Of a stretch of 64,000 nt of DNA, positions 1-8,018 are shown piece after piece. The position numbers and the translations under genes were made by a program. Under the pieces are notes generated by a model that was given only the letters and a program-made list of their open reading frames with translations, was not told the origin of the DNA and made no database searches. Numbering within the stretch: the stretch's first letter is position 1; each line of letters begins with the position of its first letter. This DNA is from Streptomyces hygroscopicus subsp. hygroscopicus (GTDB lineage: Bacteria > Actinomycetota > Actinomycetes > Streptomycetales > Streptomycetaceae), in assembly GCF_030269125.1 (NCBI RefSeq), contig NZ_BSSM01000005.1:186001-250000 (forward strand), given 5' to 3'.

Positions 1-288
1 GGCATCTGCACGATCGTCGCGTCGGCGGTGCTGTGGATGGTCATGGACGCGATGGGCGTGTTCTCCACGGTCGGCGGCACGATCTCGGAGGCGACGGGCT
101 CGAACGAGGCGAACGGCTTCGACCTCCAGTCCTTCCTCTCGCTCCCCCACGTCCTGATGTTCACGACGATCATCGCCGCCATCGACGTCGTCCTGGCCAC
201 CGCGCTCGCCACGCTCGGCGCCTTCATCTACAACCTCTCCGCGGGCTTCGTCGGCGGCGTCGAACTGACCCTCGCCGAGGACGAGTGA
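1..288 (+). CDS. DUF3566 transmembrane protein, 3' end only
   Basis: The frame is open from the first base, so the start lies upstream of the window. The 95 visible residues hold two hydrophobic segments, one at the very start and one around residues 52-80, and a short acidic tail ending ALAEDE-like (TLAEDE). This matches the C-terminal half of actinobacterial DUF3566 proteins, small membrane proteins of unknown function usually encoded directly after gyrA. A tRNA-Ile gene follows about 100 bp later, the same arrangement as in other Streptomyces. The family call is confident; no function can be given. Confidence 0.85.
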   Translation, partial: GICTIVASAVLWMVMDAMGVFSTVGGTISEATGSNEANGFDLQSFLSLPHVLMFTTIIAAIDVVLATALATLGAFIYNLSAGFVGGVELTLAEDE

Positions 289-319
289 CGGCCCGACGCC
301 GGTCCCCCGACAACCGATT

Positions 320-348
320 TTGGGACTGACGTGGTCGTGCGCTAATCT
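320..348 (+). promoter_or_regulatory. Probable housekeeping promoter of tRNA-Ile
   Basis: A TTGGGA hexamer (320-325) is separated by exactly 17 bp from TAATCT (343-348). This fits a sigma-70-type (HrdB) promoter, and its predicted start lies about 35 bp before the tRNA. Only sequence similarity supports it. Confidence 0.6.
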
Positions 349-388
349 TCAGGAGTCAGCGCGCGGGACACACACCGCAGAGCGCGGC

Positions 389-465
389 GGGGCTATAGCT
401 CAGTTGGTTAGAGCGCATCCCTGATAAGGATGAGGCCACAGGTTCAAATCCTGTTAGCCCCACCA
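389..465 (+). tRNA. tRNA-Ile (GAT)
   Basis: A full cloverleaf is visible. The acceptor arms GGGGCTA and TAGCCCC pair perfectly, the D-loop has AGTTGGTTA, and the anticodon loop CTGATAA carries GAT. The T-loop is GGTTCAAATCC. The discriminator A is followed by an encoded CCA (463-465), unlike the other two tRNAs in this window. A strong terminator follows within 5 bp. Confidence 0.97.
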
Positions 466-469
466 GCGA

Positions 470-503
470 GAAGACCCCCGGTCCGGATGGACCGGGGGTC
501 TTC
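470..503 (+). terminator. Intrinsic terminator after tRNA-Ile
   Basis: Perfect 15-bp stem (470-484 with 489-503) and a 4-base GGAT loop, directly after the tRNA. There is no long T tract, which is common for high-GC actinobacterial terminators. Confidence 0.8.
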
Positions 504-582
504 GCCGTTCACGGCTCCGGTCCGAAGGCCGCTCCGTTGACCGCCCCCGGGTCGCGCGCCGGGGCGGGTGGGCATGAAAAGA

Positions 583-620
583 CCCGATCGCTGGCGACGG
601 GGGATGCACCAGCGATCGGG
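583..620 (-). terminator. Intrinsic terminator of the WD40 gene
   Basis: A 12-bp stem (CCCGATCGCTGG at 583-594 with its complement at 609-620) and a 14-base loop. Read on the minus strand it is followed by TCTTTT. It lies about 70 bp beyond the stop of the leftward STAND/WD40 gene, so it most likely ends that transcript. Confidence 0.7.
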
Positions 621-691
621 CTATGGCCAAGGGTAACAAGGTTGTCGGTCGTGTGGAGCCAAGTCGGAGCAGAAAGAAGCAAGTTGGCCGA

Positions 692-3600
692 TCAGCGGCC
701 GCACGGAGGGTCGTAGGACAGGCGCGGGAGGTACTCGTGCCACTTGGCGGGGGTGAGGACGCCCCGGGTCACCGAGCAGATGTGGTCGATGGCCGTGCCG
801 GCGTCCAGGTCCCACAGGCGGACCGTGTCGGGGCCGCTGGAGACGCCGAGGACCCGGCTGCCGGGGCTGAACGACAGGAAGGTGCCGGTCTTGGCGTTGG
901 GCGTCATGGACTGGCCGATCGGGCGCGCCGTGGTGGGGTCGGTGACGTTCCACAGCCGGACCGTGTTGTCGTCGCCGCCACTGGCCAGGGTCCGCCCGTC
1001 CGTGTCGAAGGTCAGCGAGGTGACCGCCTCGGTGTGGCCGGTGAGCGGTGCGCCGATGGGGCGCGCCGAGGCGGGGTCGGCGACGTTCCACAGCCGGACC
1101 GTGTCGTCGTCGCTCCCGCTGGCCAGGGTCCGCCCGTCGGGGCTGAAGGCCAGCGCGTTGACCGGACCCGTGTGCCGGGTGAGCGGGGTGCCGAGCGGCT
1201 TCACCGCGGCCGGGTCGGTGACGTCCCACAGGCGTACGGTGCTGTCCGCGCTGCCGCTGGCCAGCGAGTGCCCGTCGGGGCTGAAGACGAGCGCGTTGAT
1301 GTAGCCGTGGTGGCCGGTGAGCGGTGCGCCGAGCGGGGACGGGCGGGCCGGGTCGGCCACGTTCCACAGCCGTATGGTGCGGTCGTCGTTGGCGGTGGCC
1401 AGCGTGTTCCCGTCCGGGCTGAACGCGAGCGCGTTGGGGCCCATGAAGCGGGTGCGCAGCGGCAGGGGCGGGCCCGGCTGGAAGGGGTGGGCCGGGTCGG
1501 AGACGTTCCACAGGTACACCTTCTGCTCGCCCGTCAGGACGGCGAGGGTGCGGCCGTCCGGCGAGAAGACGAGGGTGTCGGCCCCGGTCCCGCTGATGAA
1601 CGGCGGGCCCAGCGGCACCGGCCGCCCGGGACGCGCCACGTTCCACAGCCGCATCCGCCCGTCGCGGGCGGTCGTGGCCAGCATCCGCCCGTCCCGGCTG
1701 AACGCCCCGCTGCGGCCGATCATGTCCGAGGTCGGGATCGACCACAGGCGCACCCTGGCGTCCCCGCTGCCGGTGGCGAGGGTGCGTCCGTCGGGACTGA
1801 AGCCGAGCGCGTACATCTCGCCGCTGCTGCCCGCGAGGGGCTCGCCGATCTGCGAGGGGGAGCCCGGGTCGGTGACGTTCCACAGGCTGGCCGTGCTGTC
1901 CGCGCTCGCGGCGGCGAGCCGCCCGCCGTCGGGGCTGAACGCCACCGACCAGACGGGCCCGGTGTGCCCCGTCAGGGGCGCGCCGAGAGGCTTGGCCGCG
2001 GTCGGGCGGGCGACGTTCCACAGCCGTACGGTGTCGTCCGCGCTGCCGCTGGCCAGGGTGTGCCCGTCGGGGCTGAAGGCGACCGAGTGCACGACGTCCG
2101 TGTGGCCGCGCAGCACGCCGAGCGTGGCGGGCCGGCGCGGGTCGGTCACCTTCCACAGCCGGATCGTGTCGTCGTCGCCGCCTGCCGCGAGGGTGTGGCC
2201 GTCGGGGCTGAAGGCGACGCTGCGCACGGCCGCGGTGTGCCCGCGGAGCACGGCGAGCGCGGCGGGGTGCGCCGGGTCCGCCACGTTCCACAGCCGTACC
2301 GTGCCGTCCTCCCCGGCCGAGGCGAGGGTGCGGCCGTCGGGGCTGAAGGCGACGAGGTAGATGGTGCCCGCGTGCCCGGCCATGGGCGCGCCGAAGGAGG
2401 CCGGGCGGGCCGGGTCGGCGACGTTCCACAGCCGGATCGTGCCGTCGTCGCCCGCGCTGGCCAGCACCCGCCCGTCGGGGCTGAACACGGCGCTGCTCAC
2501 CCAGCTGGAGTGCCCGGTCAGGGGCCGGCCGAGGGGGTGGGGCCGGGTCGGGTCGGCCACGTTCCACAGGCGTACCGTCCGGTCGTAGCTGGCCGTGGCC
2601 AGGGTGTGCCCGTCCGGGCTGAAGGAGGTCAGGTAGACGGCGCCGGTGTGGCCGGACAGCGGGGTGGCCAGCGGCGCGTTCACGATGGAGATCAGCCGGC
2701 TGTACGTGCCCTCGTCGCCGGGACGCAGCTGATGGGCGACCAGGTCCAGCTGGGCGGCGAGCGAGGGGTCGGTGCGCTGGACCCGGTCCGCCTCGGCGAG
2801 CACCTGTTCGAACACGGCGTCGTCGCGCTGCTGCCAGGCGATCACCGCCGAGCCGCCCGCGACCAGCGCGAGCACCACCAGGGCCGCCACCGCGGCCCGG
2901 CTCAGCCACACCGTGCGCTTGCGCAGCCGTACGGACGCGGCCAGGAACTCCACCGCGCTGCGGGTCAGATACGTGTCCCCCGCGGAACGCGCCCACAGGC
3001 GGGCCTGTTCGAGCCGGGAGCCCCGGTACAGCAGTGAGCTGTCCCGTTCCGAGTCCTCCCAGGAGCGGCCGTCCTCCTCCAGGCGCTGGCGCAGCAGATG
3101 GTCGTTGCGGTTGTCGTCGATCCAGTGCCGCAGCCGGGGCCAGGCGTGCAGCAGCGCCTCGTGGGTGATCTCCACGGTGTCCGCGTCCAGCGTCACCAGC
3201 CGGGCCCGGACCAGCGCCTCCAGGGACTCCTCGGTCTTGCCGGGGTCCGCCGACTCCTGCGCCAGCTGCCGCCGGGTGCCGCGCCGCCGGGTGGCCACGG
3301 TGTCCTCGCCCAGCCGTACCAGGCGCAGCAGGAGCAGCCGGGCCGCCGTACGGGCGGCCGGGTCGAGCCCCGACCAGGCGCGTTCGGCGGTCGCCGCGAC
3401 CGCCCCCTGGATGCCGCCCGCCGCCCGGTAGCCGGCCAGCGTCAGCTTCCCGCCCTTGCGGCGCTGCCAGGTGGCCAGCAGGGCGTGCGACAACAGAGGG
3501 AGGACGCCCGCGTCGTGCGCCCCGCGCGGGCCGTCGGCGCTCACCTCGCGCACGATCAGCTCGGCCAGCCCCGGCTCCAGCTCCAGGCCCACCGCCTTGG

Positions 3601-4789
3601 CGGGGCCGGTCACCGCGTCGCGCAGTTCGCCGCTGGTCAGCGGGGGGAGCACCATGTGCCGGTGCTGGAGCGCGTCGGCCAGCTCGGGGTAGCCGAGGCA
3701 CTGTTCGTAGAAGTCGGCGCGGATGCCGAGGACCACCAGGACGGGGGCGGGTCCGGCCGCGCCGAAGGGCGGGGTGCAGCAGGCGTGCAGCAGCTGGACG
3801 AAGGTACGGCGGTCCGCCTTGTCCGGGCAGAGGGTGAACGTCTCCTCGAACTGGTCCACGATCAGCACCGGCCGGACGCCCGCCGGTGCCTCGCGGAGTG
3901 CCCACTCGGTGACCGCCTCGCGGGCGCCGCGGACGATCCGGGGCGCCTCGCCGCCCGTCGGCGTGGAGCCCTCCGCGGCCTCCCCCCGGGCCGCGGCCTC
4001 CCGCTCGGCCGCGCGCGCCTCGGCGGCCACGGGCGCGAGATCGGGTATGCGGCGGACGAGTTCGGCGAGCGGATCGGCGCCCGGCACCAACTGGACGACG
4101 GGGGCGTGCGGTCCGGGAGCGCCGTCCGGCTGCGGGGCGAGACCCGGGCCGGTCAGGGCGCCGCCCGCGATCGCCGGGACCAGACCGGCGTTCAGCAGCG
4201 AGGACTTGCCCGCGCCCGAGGCGCCGACCAGCATCACCAGACCGCCGGTACGGCCCGCCGCGCGCAGCTGGGCGATGATCGCGTCGGTGCTGCGCTCCCG
4301 GCCGAAGAACCAGCGCGCGTCCTCCTGCCGGTACGGCGCGAGACCCCGGTAGGGGCACACGCCCCCGGCGACGGGCGGCGCCTGGGCGGGCGGCCGTCCG
4401 TCCTCCTCGGCGGGCGCGGCGGGCGGCGTGGCCCGGTCGCCCACCGGGTCGGCCAGCGCGCGCTCCCACTGCCGCTGCCAGTGGGCGAGGTCGTACAGGC
4501 CCGTGGAGACCGGCTGCGGGCGGGCGCGCCGCGCCTCCGGGATCAGGATCTGGAGCACCGCCGCGAGGGCGGTGAACTGGGCCGGCACGTTCTTGGCCCG
4601 CCGCCAGTCGCTGATCCGCTGCGCGGACACCCGCACCGGACGGCCGCGCTCGTCGACCCGCTGCAGTCGGCCGACCGCCTCGGCGACGCTTTTCAGGGGA
4701 GGATTTCCGGCCTCCTTGTAGAGCAGCGCGAGGCGCTCGGCGAAAGCTGTGCGTGCCCCTGAGTCGGAACCCAAGGCCCCACCCCTCAC
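692..4789 (-). CDS. STAND NTPase with N-terminal HTH and 14 WD40 repeats
   Basis: A 1365-residue predicted sensor or signalling ATPase. Order of parts: an XRE/HTH-like region (about 33-75, including QRISDWRRAK), a STAND NTPase domain of the nSTAND1 type with Walker A GASGAGKSS (189-197) and Walker B VLIVDQFEE (308-316), a winged-helix stretch with EITHEALLHAW (about 541-551), one membrane helix (628-651), then 14 WD40 repeats, most ending DxTVRLWN-like. Fourteen repeats would make two seven-bladed propellers. The start is a GTG; a TTG lies 15 bp later. Known STAND proteins oligomerise on sensing a ligand through their repeats, and some act in immunity. The trigger of this one is unknown. It is monocistronic with its own terminator. 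Confidence 0.88.
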   Translation of the reverse strand: MRGGALGSDSGARTAFAERLALLYKEAGNPPLKSVAEAVGRLQRVDERGRPVRVSAQRISDWRRAKNVPAQFTALAAVLQILIPEARRARPQPVSTGLYDLAHWQRQWERALADPVGDRATPPAAPAEEDGRPPAQAPPVAGGVCPYRGLAPYRQEDARWFFGRERSTDAIIAQLRAAGRTGGLVMLVGASGAGKSSLLNAGLVPAIAGGALTGPGLAPQPDGAPGPHAPVVQLVPGADPLAELVRRIPDLAPVAAEARAAEREAAARGEAAEGSTPTGGEAPRIVRGAREAVTEWALREAPAGVRPVLIVDQFEETFTLCPDKADRRTFVQLLHACCTPPFGAAGPAPVLVVLGIRADFYEQCLGYPELADALQHRHMVLPPLTSGELRDAVTGPAKAVGLELEPGLAELIVREVSADGPRGAHDAGVLPLLSHALLATWQRRKGGKLTLAGYRAAGGIQGAVAATAERAWSGLDPAARTAARLLLLRLVRLGEDTVATRRRGTRRQLAQESADPGKTEESLEALVRARLVTLDADTVEITHEALLHAWPRLRHWIDDNRNDHLLRQRLEEDGRSWEDSERDSSLLYRGSRLEQARLWARSAGDTYLTRSAVEFLAASVRLRKRTVWLSRAAVAALVVLALVAGGSAVIAWQQRDDAVFEQVLAEADRVQRTDPSLAAQLDLVAHQLRPGDEGTYSRLISIVNAPLATPLSGHTGAVYLTSFSPDGHTLATASYDRTVRLWNVADPTRPHPLGRPLTGHSSWVSSAVFSPDGRVLASAGDDGTIRLWNVADPARPASFGAPMAGHAGTIYLVAFSPDGRTLASAGEDGTVRLWNVADPAHPAALAVLRGHTAAVRSVAFSPDGHTLAAGGDDDTIRLWKVTDPRRPATLGVLRGHTDVVHSVAFSPDGHTLASGSADDTVRLWNVARPTAAKPLGAPLTGHTGPVWSVAFSPDGGRLAAASADSTASLWNVTDPGSPSQIGEPLAGSSGEMYALGFSPDGRTLATGSGDARVRLWSIPTSDMIGRSGAFSRDGRMLATTARDGRMRLWNVARPGRPVPLGPPFISGTGADTLVFSPDGRTLAVLTGEQKVYLWNVSDPAHPFQPGPPLPLRTRFMGPNALAFSPDGNTLATANDDRTIRLWNVADPARPSPLGAPLTGHHGYINALVFSPDGHSLASGSADSTVRLWDVTDPAAVKPLGTPLTRHTGPVNALAFSPDGRTLASGSDDDTVRLWNVADPASARPIGAPLTGHTEAVTSLTFDTDGRTLASGGDDNTVRLWNVTDPTTARPIGQSMTPNAKTGTFLSFSPGSRVLGVSSGPDTVRLWDLDAGTAIDHICSVTRGVLTPAKWHEYLPRLSYDPPCGR

Positions 4790-5689
4790 TTCCCCCCGCC
4801 TGCGGACGTCCGGACCGGAAAACTCACCTTATACGGCTGACCTGCGGATAAGCCCCGCTCCGGAGACCAGGATCTCCTCCCCGGTGGCGTCAGATGGCAG
4901 GATCGCAACCCCGGTAGCGGAACCGTCACACACCGTCCGGACAGGCCAAACGGCCCGGCGCTCGGAGAGACACCTCATGGCGTTGCACATTTTCGGTCGA
5001 CTTCCATCGAAAGCCGCGAGCGGTCGGCGATCCGTCATCTGAGCCGGGCGCATCCGGCTGACCCCGCCCCCCACGACCCCGACCGCCTCCCATGCTTCGA
5101 TCCGCGCCACCACGCCGACGAGGCGCGGATCGACGTCCCGCACCGTCCGGCACCGGTCCCCACGAGGGGAGGGACCGGTGCCGGCGGGCAGGGGACTTCT
5201 CCGCCGCGGCACACCCGGTCATCCGATGGAACGCCAGTCTCGTTCCCGGGGCTCCTGGGGGTCGGCCGCGGAGCACCCTTACCGGCCGCCCGTGCCGCAC
5301 GCCGTCGGCGAGACGACCCCGACCGTACGGGCCCGCGGGACGGACTGGCGGTCGTGCCGCGGGGGCCGGGGGGCGGCGACCGGCGGCCGCATGACGCCCT
5401 GGCCGGGAAGGCCGCGTGGCGCATCCCGCCGTACCCGACATCCGAACCGGCTGGACCCACCACGCCCTTGACGAACCGTCGCCACCAGGCGCTCACCGCC
5501 GCCCTGAGCGGGGAGGGCCGGGGAGGGCGACGCCGCGGTGCGGGAGCTGCCGGCCGGCTGGACGAACCCGCGGTCCGCCGGGTCGCCCACTGGCTCGCGG
5601 CCGCGAGCGGGGCGGCGACGGCCGGTTGAGTGCCCGGCCGGCCGGGCAGTGACGTCCTGGAACCCCGATGGCCCAGGGCTGGAGGACGT
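4790..5689. other. 900-bp stretch without a convincing gene
   Basis: Open frames here lack the third-position GC bias and family resemblance seen in neighbours. Three weak items are visible. A 21-codon frame (4978-5043, product begins MALHIFGRLP) has GGAGAG ahead of its ATG. A 12-bp stem-loop lies at 5149-5182 with no T tract. A 53-codon frame starts at TTG 5468 and ends before the ferredoxin gene, with acceptable codon use but no recognisable product. The promoter of the leftward STAND gene presumably lies at the left end. Confidence 0.4.
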
Positions 5690-5878
5690 ATGAAGGTCAC
5701 CGTCGACCGCGCCGCGTGTTACGGCTCCGCCGAGTGCGCGTTCCGGGCACCGGCCGTGTTCGCCTTCGAGGACGGCTACGGCGTGGTGCTGCCCGGCAAG
5801 GAGGAGGCCGCCGACGAGCCCGGCGTGCGGGAGGCGGCGGAGCGGTGCCCCTCGCAGGCGATCGTGTTCGGGGAGTAG
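5690..5878 (+). CDS. Small [3Fe-4S]-type ferredoxin
   Basis: 62 residues, the usual size of actinobacterial single-cluster ferredoxins that donate electrons to cytochromes P450. Cluster ligands are visible: Cys10 and Cys16 in ACYGSAEC, and a third Cys in ERCPSQAI near the end. Only three cysteines are present and the middle CxxC position is replaced, as expected for a [3Fe-4S] cluster. The ATG is chosen because GGAGG lies four bases upstream, and the in-frame sequence before it is low-quality coding. No P450 gene is adjacent, although such ferredoxins usually accompany one, so the partner must be elsewhere. Cytoplasmic. Confidence 0.9.
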   Translation: MKVTVDRAACYGSAECAFRAPAVFAFEDGYGVVLPGKEEAADEPGVREAAERCPSQAIVFGE

Positions 5879-5969
5879 GTCCCGCGGGCGCCGCGCGAAG
5901 GCCGCACGGACGCCCGCGAGGGTCCGGGCGGGGCTCCGTAGGGGGCCCGCTTCCATCCGTGCGACGGGC

Positions 5970-6749
5970 TCACCGGGCCGGATACGTCCAGCCGAGGCCG
6001 GCCAGCGCGCGGGCCCTGGCCTCCGCGACCGCCGCGCGGGCCGCGCGCTCGGCCGGATCGGTGTGGGAGGACTGGCCGGTGGCCTGCCCCTCCCACTTGC
6101 GGTAGAGCAGCCCCGCCTCGGCCGAGAACCAGCCGCGGCTCACCGCGTCCAGCGCCAGCAGCAGCCCCGTGTCCTCGGAGGCGGGCAGCGCCATCCAGCC
6201 GCCGAGCGCGGTCAGCAGCTCCCGGCGCACGCAGAGGGTCGCGGGATGGACGGGGGGACGGAAGTCGTGCGCCGCCCAGTGGGCGAGTACGGACCCGCGC
6301 TCCACCGGGCCCTCGTCCGGGTCGCCGGGGAAACCGGCCGTGGAACCGTCGGGCAGCAGGTCAAGGACCCGGCAGGAGGCCCAGCCGAGGCCGGGATCCG
6401 CCTCCAGGACGGCGAGGTCGCGGGCGAGCGCGCCCGGGGTGAGCCGGTCGTCGGCGTCCAGGACCTTCACATACGTGCCCCGCGCGTGCGCCAGCGCGAT
6501 CGTGCGGGCGACGCCGGGGCCACCGGGTCTGCCCTGGCGAAAAGTGACGCGCGGGTCCTCGGGGACGTACGGGCGGACCTCGTCCGTCGTGCCGTCCTCC
6601 TGGATCACCCACTCCCAGCGCGCGCCGCCGGGCAGTTCCTGGTCGCGCAGGGAGGCCCAGGCGTCCGGCAGGAACCGGGCCGAGGGGGCGTGCACGGCGG
6701 TGACGACGGTGACAACGGTGGCGTGCCGGGTCACGGCAGCACTCACCAC
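5970..6749 (-). CDS. Family 2 glycosyltransferase
   Basis: 259 residues with a GT-A fold pattern. There is an N-terminal beta strand VVTVVTAVHAP, the acceptor or nucleotide region WVIQEDGTTD, and the DxD-type metal motif VLDADDRL (about residues 116-123). A later ED pair, PASEDTGL, matches the catalytic-base region. GT2 enzymes transfer a sugar from a nucleotide-sugar donor; donor and acceptor cannot be inferred here. No membrane helices are visible, so it is likely cytoplasmic or peripheral. Two consecutive GTG codons could start it (6749 or 6746), both after GAGAG. It stands alone between the ferredoxin and a secreted protein gene. Confidence 0.8.
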   Translation of the reverse strand: MVSAAVTRHATVVTVVTAVHAPSARFLPDAWASLRDQELPGGARWEWVIQEDGTTDEVRPYVPEDPRVTFRQGRPGGPGVARTIALAHARGTYVKVLDADDRLTPGALARDLAVLEADPGLGWASCRVLDLLPDGSTAGFPGDPDEGPVERGSVLAHWAAHDFRPPVHPATLCVRRELLTALGGWMALPASEDTGLLLALDAVSRGWFSAEAGLLYRKWEGQATGQSSHTDPAERAARAAVAEARARALAGLGWTYPAR

Positions 6750-6933
6750 CTCTCAAGACCTCTCCGGGATGTCGCGGCCATCGTCTCAGGGTCCCGTCCC
6801 GGACGGTTCCGGCCCCCTTCGAACGCGCGCGTGACCCCCGGCCGGGGCCGGGGGTCCTTCCGTGTCGACTGGTGCGTACGCAAGTCGCCGAGTTGTCGAG
6901 ACGTCGCGGTGCCGAGGAGGAGAGAGAGTCGGT

Positions 6934-7332
6934 TCAGCAGTCGAGCGGTGCGGAGGGCCGTCGGGCCCCGGTCTCCTGCCCCGTCTGATCCGTCTCCTGC
7001 GTCTCACGGGCCTTCTGTGTCTCGCGGCTGTCCGGTGTCAGCTCGGTCTCGTCGAGGGGTCGGTGCCGGCAGCTGGGGGACTTCCCGTGGGCCTCGGCCC
7101 TGATCCGCTGCTTCATCGTGGGGGGCAAGGCCCTGGTGGTGGGCCAGGACCAGTGGCGTGGTGCCGGGATCACCGGATCCGTGCCTTGCGCGGTCCCGGT
7201 GAGGGGGCTCTCGGTGTGCGGCGCGGCGGTCGCGGGGGCGGTGGCGGCGCTCATGAATCCGAGCGCCGTGCACAGCGCGAGAAAGGCGGTGACGATGGCG
7301 GTCCACAGCTTCATGACCTTGTTCTGGTCCAT
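6934..7332 (-). CDS. Small secreted Streptomyces protein (DUF6344-like)
   Basis: 132 residues. The N-terminus (MDQNKVMKLW, then a hydrophobic core to about residue 37) looks like a signal peptide or membrane anchor with an ATA-APH processing region. The remainder is polar and probably disordered, with the segment LPPTMKQRIRAEAHGKSP (about 69-86) that I associate with a family conserved in Streptomyces near DLW-39, possibly DUF6344. Function unknown. GAGGGG precedes the ATG. The gene is divergent from the DLW-39 gene across a 349-bp gap. Confidence 0.7.
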   Translation of the reverse strand: MDQNKVMKLWTAIVTAFLALCTALGFMSAATAPATAAPHTESPLTGTAQGTDPVIPAPRHWSWPTTRALPPTMKQRIRAEAHGKSPSCRHRPLDETELTPDSRETQKARETQETDQTGQETGARRPSAPLDC

Positions 7333-7681
7333 GGCCCCTCACTTTCGGGTTGGGCGATTTGCGTACTTTCCTCATGATGTGTATGTGGATCGCGAAGTGG
7401 TGGACCGACGCCCGTGGCGCGGCGATGTTCAGATGAACACCACTCGGATGGCCGTAAGAAGGTCGGAAAACCCCTAAACCGCGGTGAGCGTGCGCGAAGG
7501 GGGAGCAAAGTGACCGTCCGTGGGGATGCGCTCACCCTCCGATCGGAACAGCCCCCGACCTGCGCTATTGCGCTGGCAGGGGCCGGAGTTGGGGCCCGGC
7601 GCAGGTCACCGATCGATATCGGACGGTGTGTATAGTCGGGCGCCAGAGGTCCCCTACGTCAAGGAAAGACGAGGTCGCGCG
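7333..7681. promoter_or_regulatory. Divergent intergenic region
   Basis: 349 bp between the leftward secreted-protein gene and the rightward DLW-39 gene. A good -10 hexamer TATAGT (7631-7636) lies about 45 bp before the DLW-39 start; no clear -35 was seen. The palindrome CGATATCG is just upstream. No gene was recognised inside. Confidence 0.45.
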
Positions 7682-7810
7682 GTGAAGAAGCTGCTCCTGG
7701 TCGCACTGGCCGCCATCGGCGGGCTCCTCGTGTACCGCCAGATTCAGGCGGATCGCGCCGAGCAGGACCTGTGGACGGAGGCGACTGACTCCGTGCCCAC
7801 GGGTTCGTGA
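7682..7810 (+). CDS. DLW-39 family protein
   Basis: A 42-residue protein of the actinobacterial DLW-39 family, named for the conserved Asp-Leu-Trp, seen here as EQDLWTEATD at about residues 28-37. One N-terminal hydrophobic helix (KKLLLVALAAIGGLLVY) suggests a membrane-anchored microprotein with a short cytoplasmic or extracellular tail. Function unknown. The start is GTG at the beginning of VKKLLLV. A terminator follows 20 bp after the stop, so it is probably transcribed alone from the TATAGT promoter upstream. Confidence 0.88.
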   Translation: MKKLLLVALAAIGGLLVYRQIQADRAEQDLWTEATDSVPTGS

Positions 7811-7831
7811 GTCCGATTCCAGATTTCGGCA

Positions 7832-7864
7832 GGCCCCGGTCGCACCAAGCGGCCGGGGTCTTTG
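7832..7864 (+). terminator. Terminator after DLW-39 gene
   Basis: An 11-bp stem (GCCCCGGTCGC at about 7833-7843 with GCGGCCGGGG from 7849, one mismatch) is followed by TCTTTG. It lies 22 bp after the stop codon. Confidence 0.6.
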
Positions 7865-8018
7865 CGTGGGGTTGCGGGGTCGCGCGGGGCGGGGTACGCG
7901 CGGCCGCGCCGGGCGGGTCGGGGCGCAGTCTTTCGGACGGTCCGGCGCATTGCCCTGATGGCGCGGCGGCTCCCGGGGCAGGATGGGCCCACGAGGCCGT
8001 GACATGGGGGGTGCACAC

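Noticed and set aside
621..4469. Long frames of 1282 and 804 codons over the WD40 gene on both strands
   Set aside because: They are shadows caused by high GC and absence of stops. Their translations are Arg/Pro/Gly-rich with no family motifs, whereas the chosen frame gives clear Walker and WD40 motifs.
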